DNA from: Bacteroidales bacterium
GTDB lineage: Bacteria; Bacteroidota; Bacteroidia; Bacteroidales; NBLH01
DNA: 9,969 nt
NCBI GenBank assembly: GCA_021647685.1
Contig: JAKIUH010000141.1
Location: forward strand, 1 to 9,969
Direction: 5' to 3'
Below the pieces are notes generated by a model. It worked only from the letters and a program-made list of their open reading frames with translations. It did not search any database and had not been told where the DNA came from. Shown in pieces: positions 1 to 5,571 of the stretch. Every line of letters begins with the position of its first letter. The first letter of the stretch is position 1. Both the position numbers and the translations under genes were made by a program.

Positions 1-18
1 TATCTCTTAAAGCGGCTG

Positions 19-49
19 CAAAGGTAAATTCTTTTTTAGTCCGTGCAAA
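19..49 (-). promoter_or_regulatory. Bacteroidota-type sigma-A promoter reading left, off the window
   Basis: Read on the minus strand, TTTG (49-46) is followed after exactly 19 bases by TACCTTTG (26-19). This matches both parts of the Bacteroidetes primary promoter consensus (TTTG, 19-21 bp, TAnnTTTG) with no mismatch. Transcription would start near position 12 and leave the window at once, so the driven gene or RNA is not visible. A perfect match suggests a highly expressed leftward gene, which is inference. It also explains why no gene is found immediately to the right. Confidence 0.8.
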
Positions 50-414
50 GATTTGATGCTTTTTTTTGCAAAAAAATGAAAGTTTTTTTTAAGTATTTGT
101 AATGCAATAAATTACAGCTAATCAGATATAACATATTGATTTTACAACAGTTACAAACAAACAAATTGTTAAGGAACGGATTATCAAAAGATTATATTTA
201 GGTTTAAATTTTAAGTAAATGGTAATGTTTAATCACATCCTGACTTTACAAACTAGGAAACCGAAATAATTATGTTCCGGATATGATTAAATGTTTTGAA
301 TTTAAATGAAGATTGTATCGTTTGCATCTGCGGATTTAAGGTTTTACTTCGTAAAATTTTGTTTTTCCTTTTCTATTCTTGTATAGGTTTTCTTACTCCT
401 TTTATAAAAGCACG
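50..414. other. Intergenic stretch without a credible gene
   Basis: This AT-rich stretch separates the leftward promoter from the structured element before pyrC. No reading frame here has protein-like composition or a recognisable product. Visible small structures are a perfect 16-bp palindrome of seven T, GC and seven A at 61-76, a short inverted repeat (TGTAAT at 98-103 and ATTACA at 111-116), and the larger inverted repeat at 228-291 listed separately. It may hold upstream control sites for the leftward gene, but nothing specific can be named. Confidence 0.6.
228..291. repeat. 13-bp inverted repeat with 38-nt loop
   Basis: TTTAATCACATCC (228-240) is complementary to GGATATGATTAAA (279-291) at 12 of 13 positions; the one mismatch is C236 against A283. 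Inside the loop, GGAA (256-259) can also pair with TTCC (275-278). No T-tract follows, so it is not an obvious terminator. It could be an operator pair, a degraded repeat or chance; the arms are AT-rich, which raises the chance explanation. Confidence 0.4.
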
Positions 415-430
415 TCCGTTTCTTGCGGCA

Positions 431-570
431 GGGATTGCAGCGGATAGCCCGCAAAAGCCAAGACCCTTGCAAAACACGGCAAAAAAGAGCGGCGGAACAG
501 AGCTACTTTTTTGTCGATGTTTTGCGGTCTTGGCTTTGAGGACTATTAGCGAAAAGCCCGTAGCCGCCCT
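431..570. repeat. GC-richer stem-loop element, probable dispersed intergenic repeat or structured RNA
   Basis: Three blocks pair in order: 454-465 with 526-537 (12 bp, AAAGCCAAGACC), 469-476 with 518-525 (8 bp) and 480-487 with 506-513 (8 bp). This gives 28 Watson-Crick pairs with two small interruptions and an 18-nt apical loop (488-505) rich in GGCGGAAC. The hairpin is flanked by a 15-bp direct repeat, AGCGGATAGCCCGCA (439-453) and AGCGAAAAGCCCGTA (548-562), 12 of 15 identical. The block is clearly more GC-rich than the surrounding DNA. Open frames on both strands cross it, but their products are arginine- and proline-rich with no domain, and the pairing explains the sequence better than coding does. 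Strand of action, if transcribed, is unknown. Confidence 0.6.
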
Positions 571-613
571 AATGAATTTTAGCATTTAGGTTTTAGAATT
601 TAGATTTAAGTAG

Positions 614-621
614 TATTTTTA
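614..621 (+). promoter_or_regulatory. Possible -7 promoter element for pyrC
   Basis: TATTTTTA at 614-621 matches the Bacteroidetes -7 element TAnnTTTG at all fixed positions except the final G, and it lies 21 bp before the pyrC ATG. No clear TTTG is present at the -33 distance. In such AT-rich DNA this is a weak call. Confidence 0.3.
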
Positions 622-642
622 CAGTGTATTAAATTTATAAAA

Positions 643-1986
643 ATGGATACCTTATATATTATAGATGCTTTAATTGTAAATGAAGATGCGCATTTCCCAG
701 GAGGTATTTTGATTGAAAACGGCAGAATATCAGATATTTGGAAAGGAGAAAAAAAGGATATTCCTACAAATGCAAGAATAATTAATGCCGGCGGCAAATT
801 ATTGATACCGGGCGTGATTGATGATCAGGTGCATTTTAGAGAACCCGGATTGACCCATAAAGGGACTATTGCTTCGGAAAGCCGAGCAGCGGTTGCAGGA
901 GGAATTACTTCGTATATGGAAATGCCTAATGTGAATCCGCAAACGGTTAATCAAGAGCGTTTGTCGGAAAAGTTTACTCTGGCAGCCGAAAAATCGTTGG
1001 CGAACTACTCTTTTTATATGGGGGCTACGAATGATAATATTGATGAAATTATTAAAACTGACCCCAAAAAGGTATGCGGGATTAAGGTTTTTATGGGCTC
1101 ATCGACAGGGAACATGCTGGTAGATAAGCGCGAAAGTTTGGAACAAATCTTTTCAAAAGCTCCTACTTTGGTTGCTGTACACTGTGAAGATGAAGCAACG
1201 ATACGTGAAAATACAGAATTATACCGCAAAAAATTTGGGGAAAATGTTCCGATAAGCTATCATCCGAAAATACGCTCGGCAGAGGCTTGTTATAAATCAT
1301 CGTCGTTGGCGGTAGAGCTGGCTAAAAAATTTGATACTCGATTGCATATTTTGCATTTATCAACAGCCAAAGAATTAGAATTGCTGGATAATAATTTGCC
1401 TGTTGAAGAAAAGAAAATTACAGGTGAGGTATGTGTGCATCATTTATGGTTTGACGAAAGTGCTTATGAACAGTACGGTACACGCATAAAATGGAATCCT
1501 GCCATAAAATCGGCAGATGACCGCAAAGCTTTGTTTGAAGCGCTGCTTGATGATCGCTTGGATGTAATTGCCACTGACCACGCACCACATACGGAGGAGG
1601 AAAAAGCCAATACTTATTTTAAAGCTCCTTCGGGTGGTCCTTTGGTGCAGCATTCGCTGAATGTAATGCTAGAATTTTATCGGGAGGGAAAGATTAGTAT
1701 TGAAAAGATTGTGGATAAGATGTGTCATAAGCCGGCTCAATTATTCAGAATTAAAGAGCGTGGTTTTATAAGAAAAGGATATTGGGCTGATTTGGTTTTG
1801 GTGGATTTGAACAAGGAATATACTGTAGAGAAAGAAAACATTTTGTATCAATGTGCTTGGTCGCCTTTTGAGGGAACTAAGTTTCATTCTGTTGTTACGC
1901 ATACTTTTGTAAACGGTAACTTGGTGTATGAGGCAGGTAATTTTTATGATGATGTTATGGGGAAGGCTTTGGAATTTGAGGTTTAA
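643..1986 (+). CDS. pyrC: Dihydroorotase (class I, Bacteroidota type)
   Basis: Catalyses the reversible cyclisation of N-carbamoyl-L-aspartate to L-dihydroorotate, the third step of de novo pyrimidine synthesis, in the cytoplasm. The 447-residue protein has the amidohydrolase layout: a short N-terminal beta-sandwich part, then the metal-binding barrel. Visible motifs are DDQVHFREPG (60-69; ligand H64 and substrate-binding R66), GIKVFMGSSTG with K148 where hydantoinase-like relatives carry a carbamylated lysine, H180 in VAVHCEDE, H238 in LHILHLST and D312 in ATDHAPH. The first histidine of the usual HxH pair is glutamine (Q62). From memory, a Porphyromonas gingivalis dihydroorotase shares this, so it is probably a lineage trait rather than a defect. 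The ATG at 643 follows an A/T-rich leader with no Shine-Dalgarno, as is common in this phylum. An octamer array starts 11 bases after the stop codon, with no terminator. Confidence 0.93.
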   Translation: MDTLYIIDALIVNEDAHFPGGILIENGRISDIWKGEKKDIPTNARIINAGGKLLIPGVIDDQVHFREPGLTHKGTIASESRAAVAGGITSYMEMPNVNPQTVNQERLSEKFTLAAEKSLANYSFYMGATNDNIDEIIKTDPKKVCGIKVFMGSSTGNMLVDKRESLEQIFSKAPTLVAVHCEDEATIRENTELYRKKFGENVPISYHPKIRSAEACYKSSSLAVELAKKFDTRLHILHLSTAKELELLDNNLPVEEKKITGEVCVHHLWFDESAYEQYGTRIKWNPAIKSADDRKALFEALLDDRLDVIATDHAPHTEEEKANTYFKAPSGGPLVQHSLNVMLEFYREGKISIEKIVDKMCHKPAQLFRIKERGFIRKGYWADLVLVDLNKEYTVEKENILYQCAWSPFEGTKFHSVVTHTFVNGNLVYEAGNFYDDVMGKALEFEV

Positions 1987-1997
1987 TAGCCGATTAG

Positions 1998-2202
1998 TTG
2001 AAAGGTTTAAGAGTTGAAGGGTTTAAAGGTTTGGAGTTGAAGGGTTTAAAAGTTTAATGGTTTAAAGGTTTAATGGTTTAAAGGTTTAAAGATTTAATGG
2101 TTTGGAGTTGAAGGGTTTAAAAGTTTAAAGGTTTAAAGGTTTGGAGTTGAGGGGTTGAAAAGTTTAAAAGTTTAAAAGTTTAATGGTTTAAAAGTTTAAT
2201 GG
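1998..2202. repeat. Tandem array of 26 degenerate 8-bp units (array 1)
   Basis: The whole spacer between pyrC and the lipoprotein gene parses without remainder into 26 units: 23 octamers and three heptamers. Units are TTTAAAGG, TTTAATGG, TTTAAAAG, TTGAAGGG, TTGAGGGG and close variants, so the consensus is TT(T/G)A(A/G)NRG. All three heptamers are TTTGGAG and each is followed by TTGAAGGG or TTGAGGGG, which gives a higher-order pattern. No cytosine occurs on the + strand from 1992 to 2235. An 8-bp period is not a multiple of three and all frames hit stops, so this is not coding. Function is unknown. No terminator or clear promoter is visible inside. Confidence 0.92.
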
Positions 2203-2212
2203 TTTATTGATG

Positions 2213-2767
2213 ATGAAAAAATTGAATTTATTAATCTATTTACTGCTTGGATTTGGAGTGATTGCTTGCAATGATATGCCTGATGAGCATAATAAACAAG
2301 GTACAGGCTTTAAAATACCGCCTGTGAGAACAGGAACTTATTATGAAACGGAATTAAGCGGAGATAATGCAGTAGTGATTGCTGATACTATTATTTATAG
2401 TGTAGTTACTAAAAATTCTAATCCTGATGATGATTGGAGAACTTATTGTTTGCGTAAATTGGATCAACAAGCTTTGGTAAATATCATTTTTAATGCAATC
2501 TATCAAGGCAAATTGATACCATATGATTACTCTACCGAAGAACCAATGAGTATTGAAGAAGTCAAAGCATTTGAAAAAGAAAATGACCGGAAAAAAATAG
2601 CAAAGATTCAATTTGTAGAAGAATGGTATTTTGATGAAAAAAATTTACAAATGGGGAAACGTGTTAATGCTATAATGTTGGCTTATGAACTCAGGAACAG
2701 CAAAGGCGAAGTAAGCGGATACAAAGCGGGCGTGAAAGTGTATTTGAATAATAAGGAAGTTGAATAG
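2213..2767 (+). CDS. Small lipoprotein with a GldN/PorN-like domain
   Basis: The 184-residue protein starts with a lipoprotein signal peptide: KK at 2-3, a hydrophobic stretch 4-17, and a lipobox ending VIAC with the lipidated cysteine at 19. The acidic stretch after it (NDMPDEH) could fit outward export in Bacteroidota; that is inference. The mature part has the pattern I associate with GldN/PorN of the gliding and type IX secretion machinery: ADTIIYSVV (57-65), AIYQGKLIPYD (95-105), PMSIEEV (111-117), FVEEWYFD (134-141), then RVNAIMLAYE (150-159) and KGEVSGYKAGVKVYL (164-178). True GldN is normally longer, not a lipoprotein, and lies in a gldKLMN cluster, which is absent here. This is therefore best called a GldN-like lipoprotein of unknown role. 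ATG 2213 is preferred; ATG 2210 and TTG 2207 directly precede it in frame. Octamer arrays border it on both sides, and its stop codon lies in a repeat unit. Confidence 0.75.
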   Translation: MKKLNLLIYLLLGFGVIACNDMPDEHNKQGTGFKIPPVRTGTYYETELSGDNAVVIADTIIYSVVTKNSNPDDDWRTYCLRKLDQQALVNIIFNAIYQGKLIPYDYSTEEPMSIEEVKAFEKENDRKKIAKIQFVEEWYFDEKNLQMGKRVNAIMLAYELRNSKGEVSGYKAGVKVYLNNKEVE

Positions 2768-2960
2768 TTGAAGGGGGTTAGAGGTTGATAGTTGAAAAGT
2801 TTAAAGGTTGAATGGTTGAGGGGTTGAATGGTTGAGAGGTTGATAGTTGAAAAGTTTAAAGGTTTAGAGGTTTAGAGGTGAAGGGTTGAAGGGTTGAGGG
2901 GTTGAGGGGTTGAGGGGTTGAGAAGTTGAGAGTTAAAGGGTTGAAAAACTTAGAGTTGAG
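2760..2960. repeat. Tandem array of about 26 degenerate 8-bp units (array 2)
   Basis: This belongs to the same repeat family as array 1 but is shifted towards TTGAGGGG, TTGAATGG and TTGAAGGG. It includes three consecutive TTGAGGGG units (2894-2917) and a duplicated three-unit block TTGATAG, TTGAAAAG, TTTAAAGG. Unit length is less regular: mostly 8, with several 7s, one 10 and degenerate units at the right end. The first unit, TTGAATAG (2760-2767), contains the lipoprotein stop codon, and the last ends two bases before the ATG of the dehydrogenase. No cytosine occurs on the + strand from 2732 to 2948. Because the array touches the start codon, its G-rich units form the leader of the next mRNA if the genes are cotranscribed. 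Confidence 0.9.
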
Positions 2961-2962
2961 AA

Positions 2963-3901
2963 ATGAAGGTTTTATTTATTGATAGTACGCAAGCAATTTT
3001 AAAAGCGCGGTTGGAAAAGGCGGGATTTGAATGTGATTATTTACCTAATCTACCTATTGAAGAAATATTGAATAAGATTCATATTTATGAAGGAATTATT
3101 ATCCGAAGCCGAATAAAATTGGATAAACAAATATTAGATAAGGCAAAGAAGCTTAAATTTATAGGACGTGTTGGTGCCGGAATGGAGAATATTGATGTGG
3201 AGTATGCTCTGAAAAAAGGGATTAAATGCTACAATAGTCCGGAGGGGAATCGTGATGCCGTAGGAGAACATGCTTTAGGCATGTTGCTGGCATTGTTTAA
3301 TAAATTATGCATTGCCAACAATGAGGTACGTCAAGGGGTTTGGCAGCGTGAAGCAAATAGGGGCATTGAAATCAAAGGGAAAACCATTGGAATAATCGGT
3401 TACGGAAATATGGGAAGCGCTTTTGCACAAAGGCTTGCCGGTTTTGAAGCAAATATTATTGCTTACGATAAGTACAAAAAAGGCTTTGGGAATGAACTGG
3501 TAAAAGAAGTTAATTTAAAGGATATTTTTTATTATAGTGATGTTTTGAGCTTGCACGTTCCGCTCACTAATGAAACGGAATATCTGATTAAAAGTGATTT
3601 CATAAACCGCTTTGCAAAACCCTTTTATTTGATTAATACTGCCAGAGGTAAAGTTGTTAAAACAAGTGATTTGGTACATGCATTAAAAACAGGTAAAATT
3701 TTGGGTGCTGCACTTGATGTTTTGGAATATGAGCAAAGTTCCTTTGAAAAGATTCAACAATCAAACAATAATCCGGATTTTAAATATCTGACAGAGAGCA
3801 AACAGGTAATTTTAAGCCCGCACATCGCCGGTTGGACACAGGAATCAAACATTAAATTGGCAACTTTTTTAACGGATAAAATCATTAAGGATTTTGGATA
3901 A
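2963..3901 (+). CDS. D-isomer-specific 2-hydroxyacid dehydrogenase, phosphoglycerate dehydrogenase-like
   Basis: A cytoplasmic NAD-dependent dehydrogenase of the SerA/D-2-hydroxyacid family. The likely substrate is 3-phosphoglycerate, the first step of serine synthesis, but another 2-hydroxy acid cannot be excluded. The 312 residues show RVGAGMENID (69-78) of the substrate domain, the Rossmann loop GYGNMG (146-151) with D169 at the end of the next strand for the NAD ribose, and NTARGKVV with catalytic R228. E257 in DVLEYE and H287 in SPHIAGW complete the catalytic triad. The R-to-E spacing (29) equals that of E. coli SerA as I recall it; the E-to-H segment is about seven residues longer. The C-terminal ACT domain of longer SerA proteins is missing, so serine feedback through ACT is not expected. 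The ATG follows directly after the octamer array. The gene converges on lysC. Confidence 0.88.
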   Translation: MKVLFIDSTQAILKARLEKAGFECDYLPNLPIEEILNKIHIYEGIIIRSRIKLDKQILDKAKKLKFIGRVGAGMENIDVEYALKKGIKCYNSPEGNRDAVGEHALGMLLALFNKLCIANNEVRQGVWQREANRGIEIKGKTIGIIGYGNMGSAFAQRLAGFEANIIAYDKYKKGFGNELVKEVNLKDIFYYSDVLSLHVPLTNETEYLIKSDFINRFAKPFYLINTARGKVVKTSDLVHALKTGKILGAALDVLEYEQSSFEKIQQSNNNPDFKYLTESKQVILSPHIAGWTQESNIKLATFLTDKIIKDFG

Positions 3902-3905
3902 GTTG

Positions 3906-3966
3906 TTTACCATATAAGACAGATTAGGACATATCAGTATAAAATAAAAACTTAGTCTTGTTTTAC
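3906..3966. repeat. Intergenic repeat, copy 1 (decamer-based, ~61 bp)
   Basis: First of two imperfect direct copies between the convergent dehydrogenase and lysC genes. It starts TTTACCATATAAGACA and contains GGACATATCAGT, both shared exactly with copy 2 at 4038-4100. About eight substitutions and a 2-base length difference separate the copies. The left half reads as three 10-bp units: ACCATATAAG, ACAGATTAGG, ACATATCAGT. The right half corresponds to the hairpin of copy 2 but has lost pairing (AAAAC where copy 2 has AAAGAC), so it is probably a weak terminator or none. Confidence 0.8.
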
Positions 3967-4037
3967 TTTGCTAAAAAGATGAATATTTAATAATTATAAT
4001 TTCATAGGTTGAGTAGCTACTGCTTCAGAATTATTTT

Positions 4038-4100
4038 TTTACCATATAAGACATTTAAGGACATATCAGTTTAAAACAAAGACTTCGTCTTTTATTTTAC
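4038..4100. repeat. Intergenic repeat, copy 2 (~63 bp), running into the lysC 3' end
   Basis: Second copy of the repeat at 3906-3966. Its three 10-bp units are ACCATATAAG, ACATTTAAGG and ACATATCAGT, followed by an A-rich stretch and an intact hairpin with loop TTC. The last nine bases (4092-4100) lie inside lysC and encode its final two residues and stop codon. The lysC 3' end may therefore have been shaped by this repeat. The spacer between the copies (3967-4037) is AT-rich and contains a perfect 10-bp palindrome, AGTAGCTACT (4012-4021), but no gene. Confidence 0.82.
4078..4099. terminator. Bidirectional intrinsic terminator between convergent genes
   Basis: AAAGAC (4078-4083) pairs perfectly with GTCTTT (4087-4092) around a TTC loop. 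On the + strand the T-rich TTTATTTTA follows, which suits ending the dehydrogenase transcript. On the minus strand the same stem comes directly after the lysC stop and is followed by GTTTT. The stem is only 6 bp, so strength may be moderate. Its place at a convergent junction supports the call. Confidence 0.65.
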
Positions 4101-5378
4101 AACAAAACGTGCAGTGTTACGACTTTTTTGCTGAACAAATATTTTTCGCCCGACTGTTAATTCTTCAATAATACTTGAATTATAATGTCTAATCGTTATT
4201 AATGTCAGGTTTGTATTATATAAAACTTTATAGTTATTTTTCAGTTCCAATAATAATTGCTTAATACGTACGGGTTCATAATCTACACAAATCGAGAAAC
4301 TAATGGCTGAATTTTGCATTAAATTAACTTTGATACGAAAACGTGCCATTAAAGAAAAAATATCGCTTAAATTATCTTCGGCAATAAAAGAAAAGTCTTG
4401 AGGAGCAATTGAAATTAATATTTGATTATTTTTGGTGATAAAAACAGGAACCTCGGGTTGCAAACCGGTATTGTTTTCTGTAGTTTCCTTTATTAATGTA
4501 CCGGATAAATCAGGATTAATAAAAGATTTAACGTGTAATGGTATTTTTTTATTTTGTAAGGGTTTAATGGTTTTGGGGTGGATAATTTTTGCTCCGTAAT
4601 ATGCAAGCTCTACAGCCTCATGAAACGAAACGGCATCTAATTTCACCACATTTTTAAATAATTTCGGGTCGGAACTGTAAAACCCGGCAACATCTTTCCA
4701 CACAACAAGCTCTTGTGCATTGAGTGAATAGGCAATAATAGCTGCAGAAAAATCGGAACCTTCAATACCTAAGCTTGTGTTAAACCCTTGTTGATTCGAA
4801 GCAATAAATCCTTGAGTAATCACCGTATTTTTTTGATATTTAAACTGCTTTTGCAGCAGTTGCGCTGTTTGTTGCCAATCGGGTTTTGCATTTGCATATT
4901 CCGCATCGGTTTTTATTAATTTTCTTATATCAACCCATTCGTTGTCAATATTTTCTTGTTTTAAATAGGCAGCTATTATTTTCGTAGAAAATAATTCACC
5001 ATATACAACAATTTGGTCGTATTCAAAATCATAATCACTTGAAGGCTTTTGAGTGAGTTTTTGGTTCAACTGTTCAATAAGCTGTTCAAATTCATAATTA
5101 ATGTTTTTAGGTTCTATAAATAATTCATTGATAATATTTTGGTGAAAATCGATTATTAATTTTAATTGATTTTGATAATCCGTAGATTTAAAATACAGTT
5201 GGGTAAGCTTAATAAGTTGTCGAGTTGTTTTGTTCATGGCAGAGATAACAACAATCAGTGGCTTATGATTGTATTTTTTAAGAATACCGGCTAAATTTAT
5301 AATTGATTGGGCATCTTGAACCGAAGCTCCTCCAAATTTGAATACTTTTAATTTATTATTTTGATTATGAACATTCAT
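4092..5378 (-). CDS. lysC: Aspartate kinase (monofunctional, ACT-regulated)
   Basis: Phosphorylates L-aspartate to 4-aspartyl phosphate with ATP, the entry to lysine/diaminopimelate, threonine and methionine synthesis, in the cytoplasm. Of 428 residues, the N-terminal amino-acid-kinase domain carries KFGGASV (14-20), VISAMNKTT (44-52), GELFST (127-132), DIR (150-152), TQGFIAS (188-194), GSD (207-209), VWKDVAGFYSSDPK (226-239) and the HEAVELAYYGAKIIHP segment. The C-terminal ~120 residues form a regulatory ACT part ending in TLITIRH and a tail resembling Bacteroidota aspartate kinases. No homoserine dehydrogenase domain is attached. One oddity is LGIEGSD, where relatives usually read LGR(G/E)GSD. 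Its ATG is at 5378 on the minus strand, without a Shine-Dalgarno. The gene stands alone, divergent from fbp and convergent with the dehydrogenase. Confidence 0.93.
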   Translation of the reverse strand: MNVHNQNNKLKVFKFGGASVQDAQSIINLAGILKKYNHKPLIVVISAMNKTTRQLIKLTQLYFKSTDYQNQLKLIIDFHQNIINELFIEPKNINYEFEQLIEQLNQKLTQKPSSDYDFEYDQIVVYGELFSTKIIAAYLKQENIDNEWVDIRKLIKTDAEYANAKPDWQQTAQLLQKQFKYQKNTVITQGFIASNQQGFNTSLGIEGSDFSAAIIAYSLNAQELVVWKDVAGFYSSDPKLFKNVVKLDAVSFHEAVELAYYGAKIIHPKTIKPLQNKKIPLHVKSFINPDLSGTLIKETTENNTGLQPEVPVFITKNNQILISIAPQDFSFIAEDNLSDIFSLMARFRIKVNLMQNSAISFSICVDYEPVRIKQLLLELKNNYKVLYNTNLTLITIRHYNSSIIEELTVGRKIFVQQKSRNTARFVVK

Positions 5379-5432
5379 TAGATAAAAATAAGGAATTTAT
5401 TAGATTAATTCAGGTCTGAGAAAATAAGATTG

Positions 5433-5463
5433 CAAATCTACAATAAATTATATTTTGTGTAAA
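5433..5463 (-). promoter_or_regulatory. Probable lysC promoter
   Basis: On the minus strand TAGATTTG (5440-5433) is a full match to the -7 element TAnnTTTG. After 19 bases a TTTA (5463-5460) stands where TTTG is expected, a 3 of 4 match. This predicts a start near 5426 and a leader of about 48 nt before the lysC ATG. Confidence 0.5.
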
Positions 5464-5531
5464 AAATAATGTCAATAAACATAAGTTGGTCAATTCTAAT
5501 AAAAAAGCTAAAAAGTTCCTACATTTTTTAC

Positions 5532-5539
5532 TAATTTTA
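5532..5539 (+). promoter_or_regulatory. Possible -7 promoter element for fbp
   Basis: TAATTTTA at 5532-5539 differs from TAnnTTTG only in the last base and is followed by CGGCA, giving a leader of about 27 nt before fbp. No good -33 TTTG is present at the usual spacing, so the call rests on the -7 element and its position. Confidence 0.35.
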
Positions 5540-5571
5540 CGGCATAAAATCAAACCTAAAAAAATTTAAAA

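Noticed and set aside
61..76. T7-GC-A7 palindrome as a terminator
   Set aside because: It has no loop, only A-T pairs apart from the centre, and lies upstream of a leftward promoter. It is probably low-complexity DNA.
373..585. Open frame on - strand (70 codons) over the same element
   Set aside because: It has an arginine/alanine-rich product with no family, mirrors the stem-loop on the other strand, and is typical of spurious calls in intergenic repeats.
296..589. Open frame on + strand (97 codons, TTG start) before pyrC
   Set aside because: It crosses the structured GC-richer element, has no domain or plausible composition, starts at a weak codon, and is fully explained by the hairpin and direct repeats.
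1014..1653. Open frames on the - strand inside pyrC (1014-1229 and 1444-1653)
   Set aside because: They lie antisense to a well-conserved enzyme, lack recognisable domains and are shadows of its codons.
2207..2209. TTG as start of the lipoprotein gene
   Set aside because: ATG codons at 2210 and 2213 follow immediately. Starting at 2213 gives a normal MKK lipoprotein signal peptide, and the TTG abuts the octamer array.
1998..2960. CRISPR-like reading of the repeated spacers
   Set aside because: Units are 7-8 bp and contiguous, with no unique spacers of constant length and no cas genes. These are tandem repeats, not a CRISPR array.
2963..3901. Truncated SerA that lost its ACT domain
   Set aside because: The frame ends cleanly after the normal C-terminal helix with all catalytic residues present. 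Short ACT-less members are an ordinary branch of the family.
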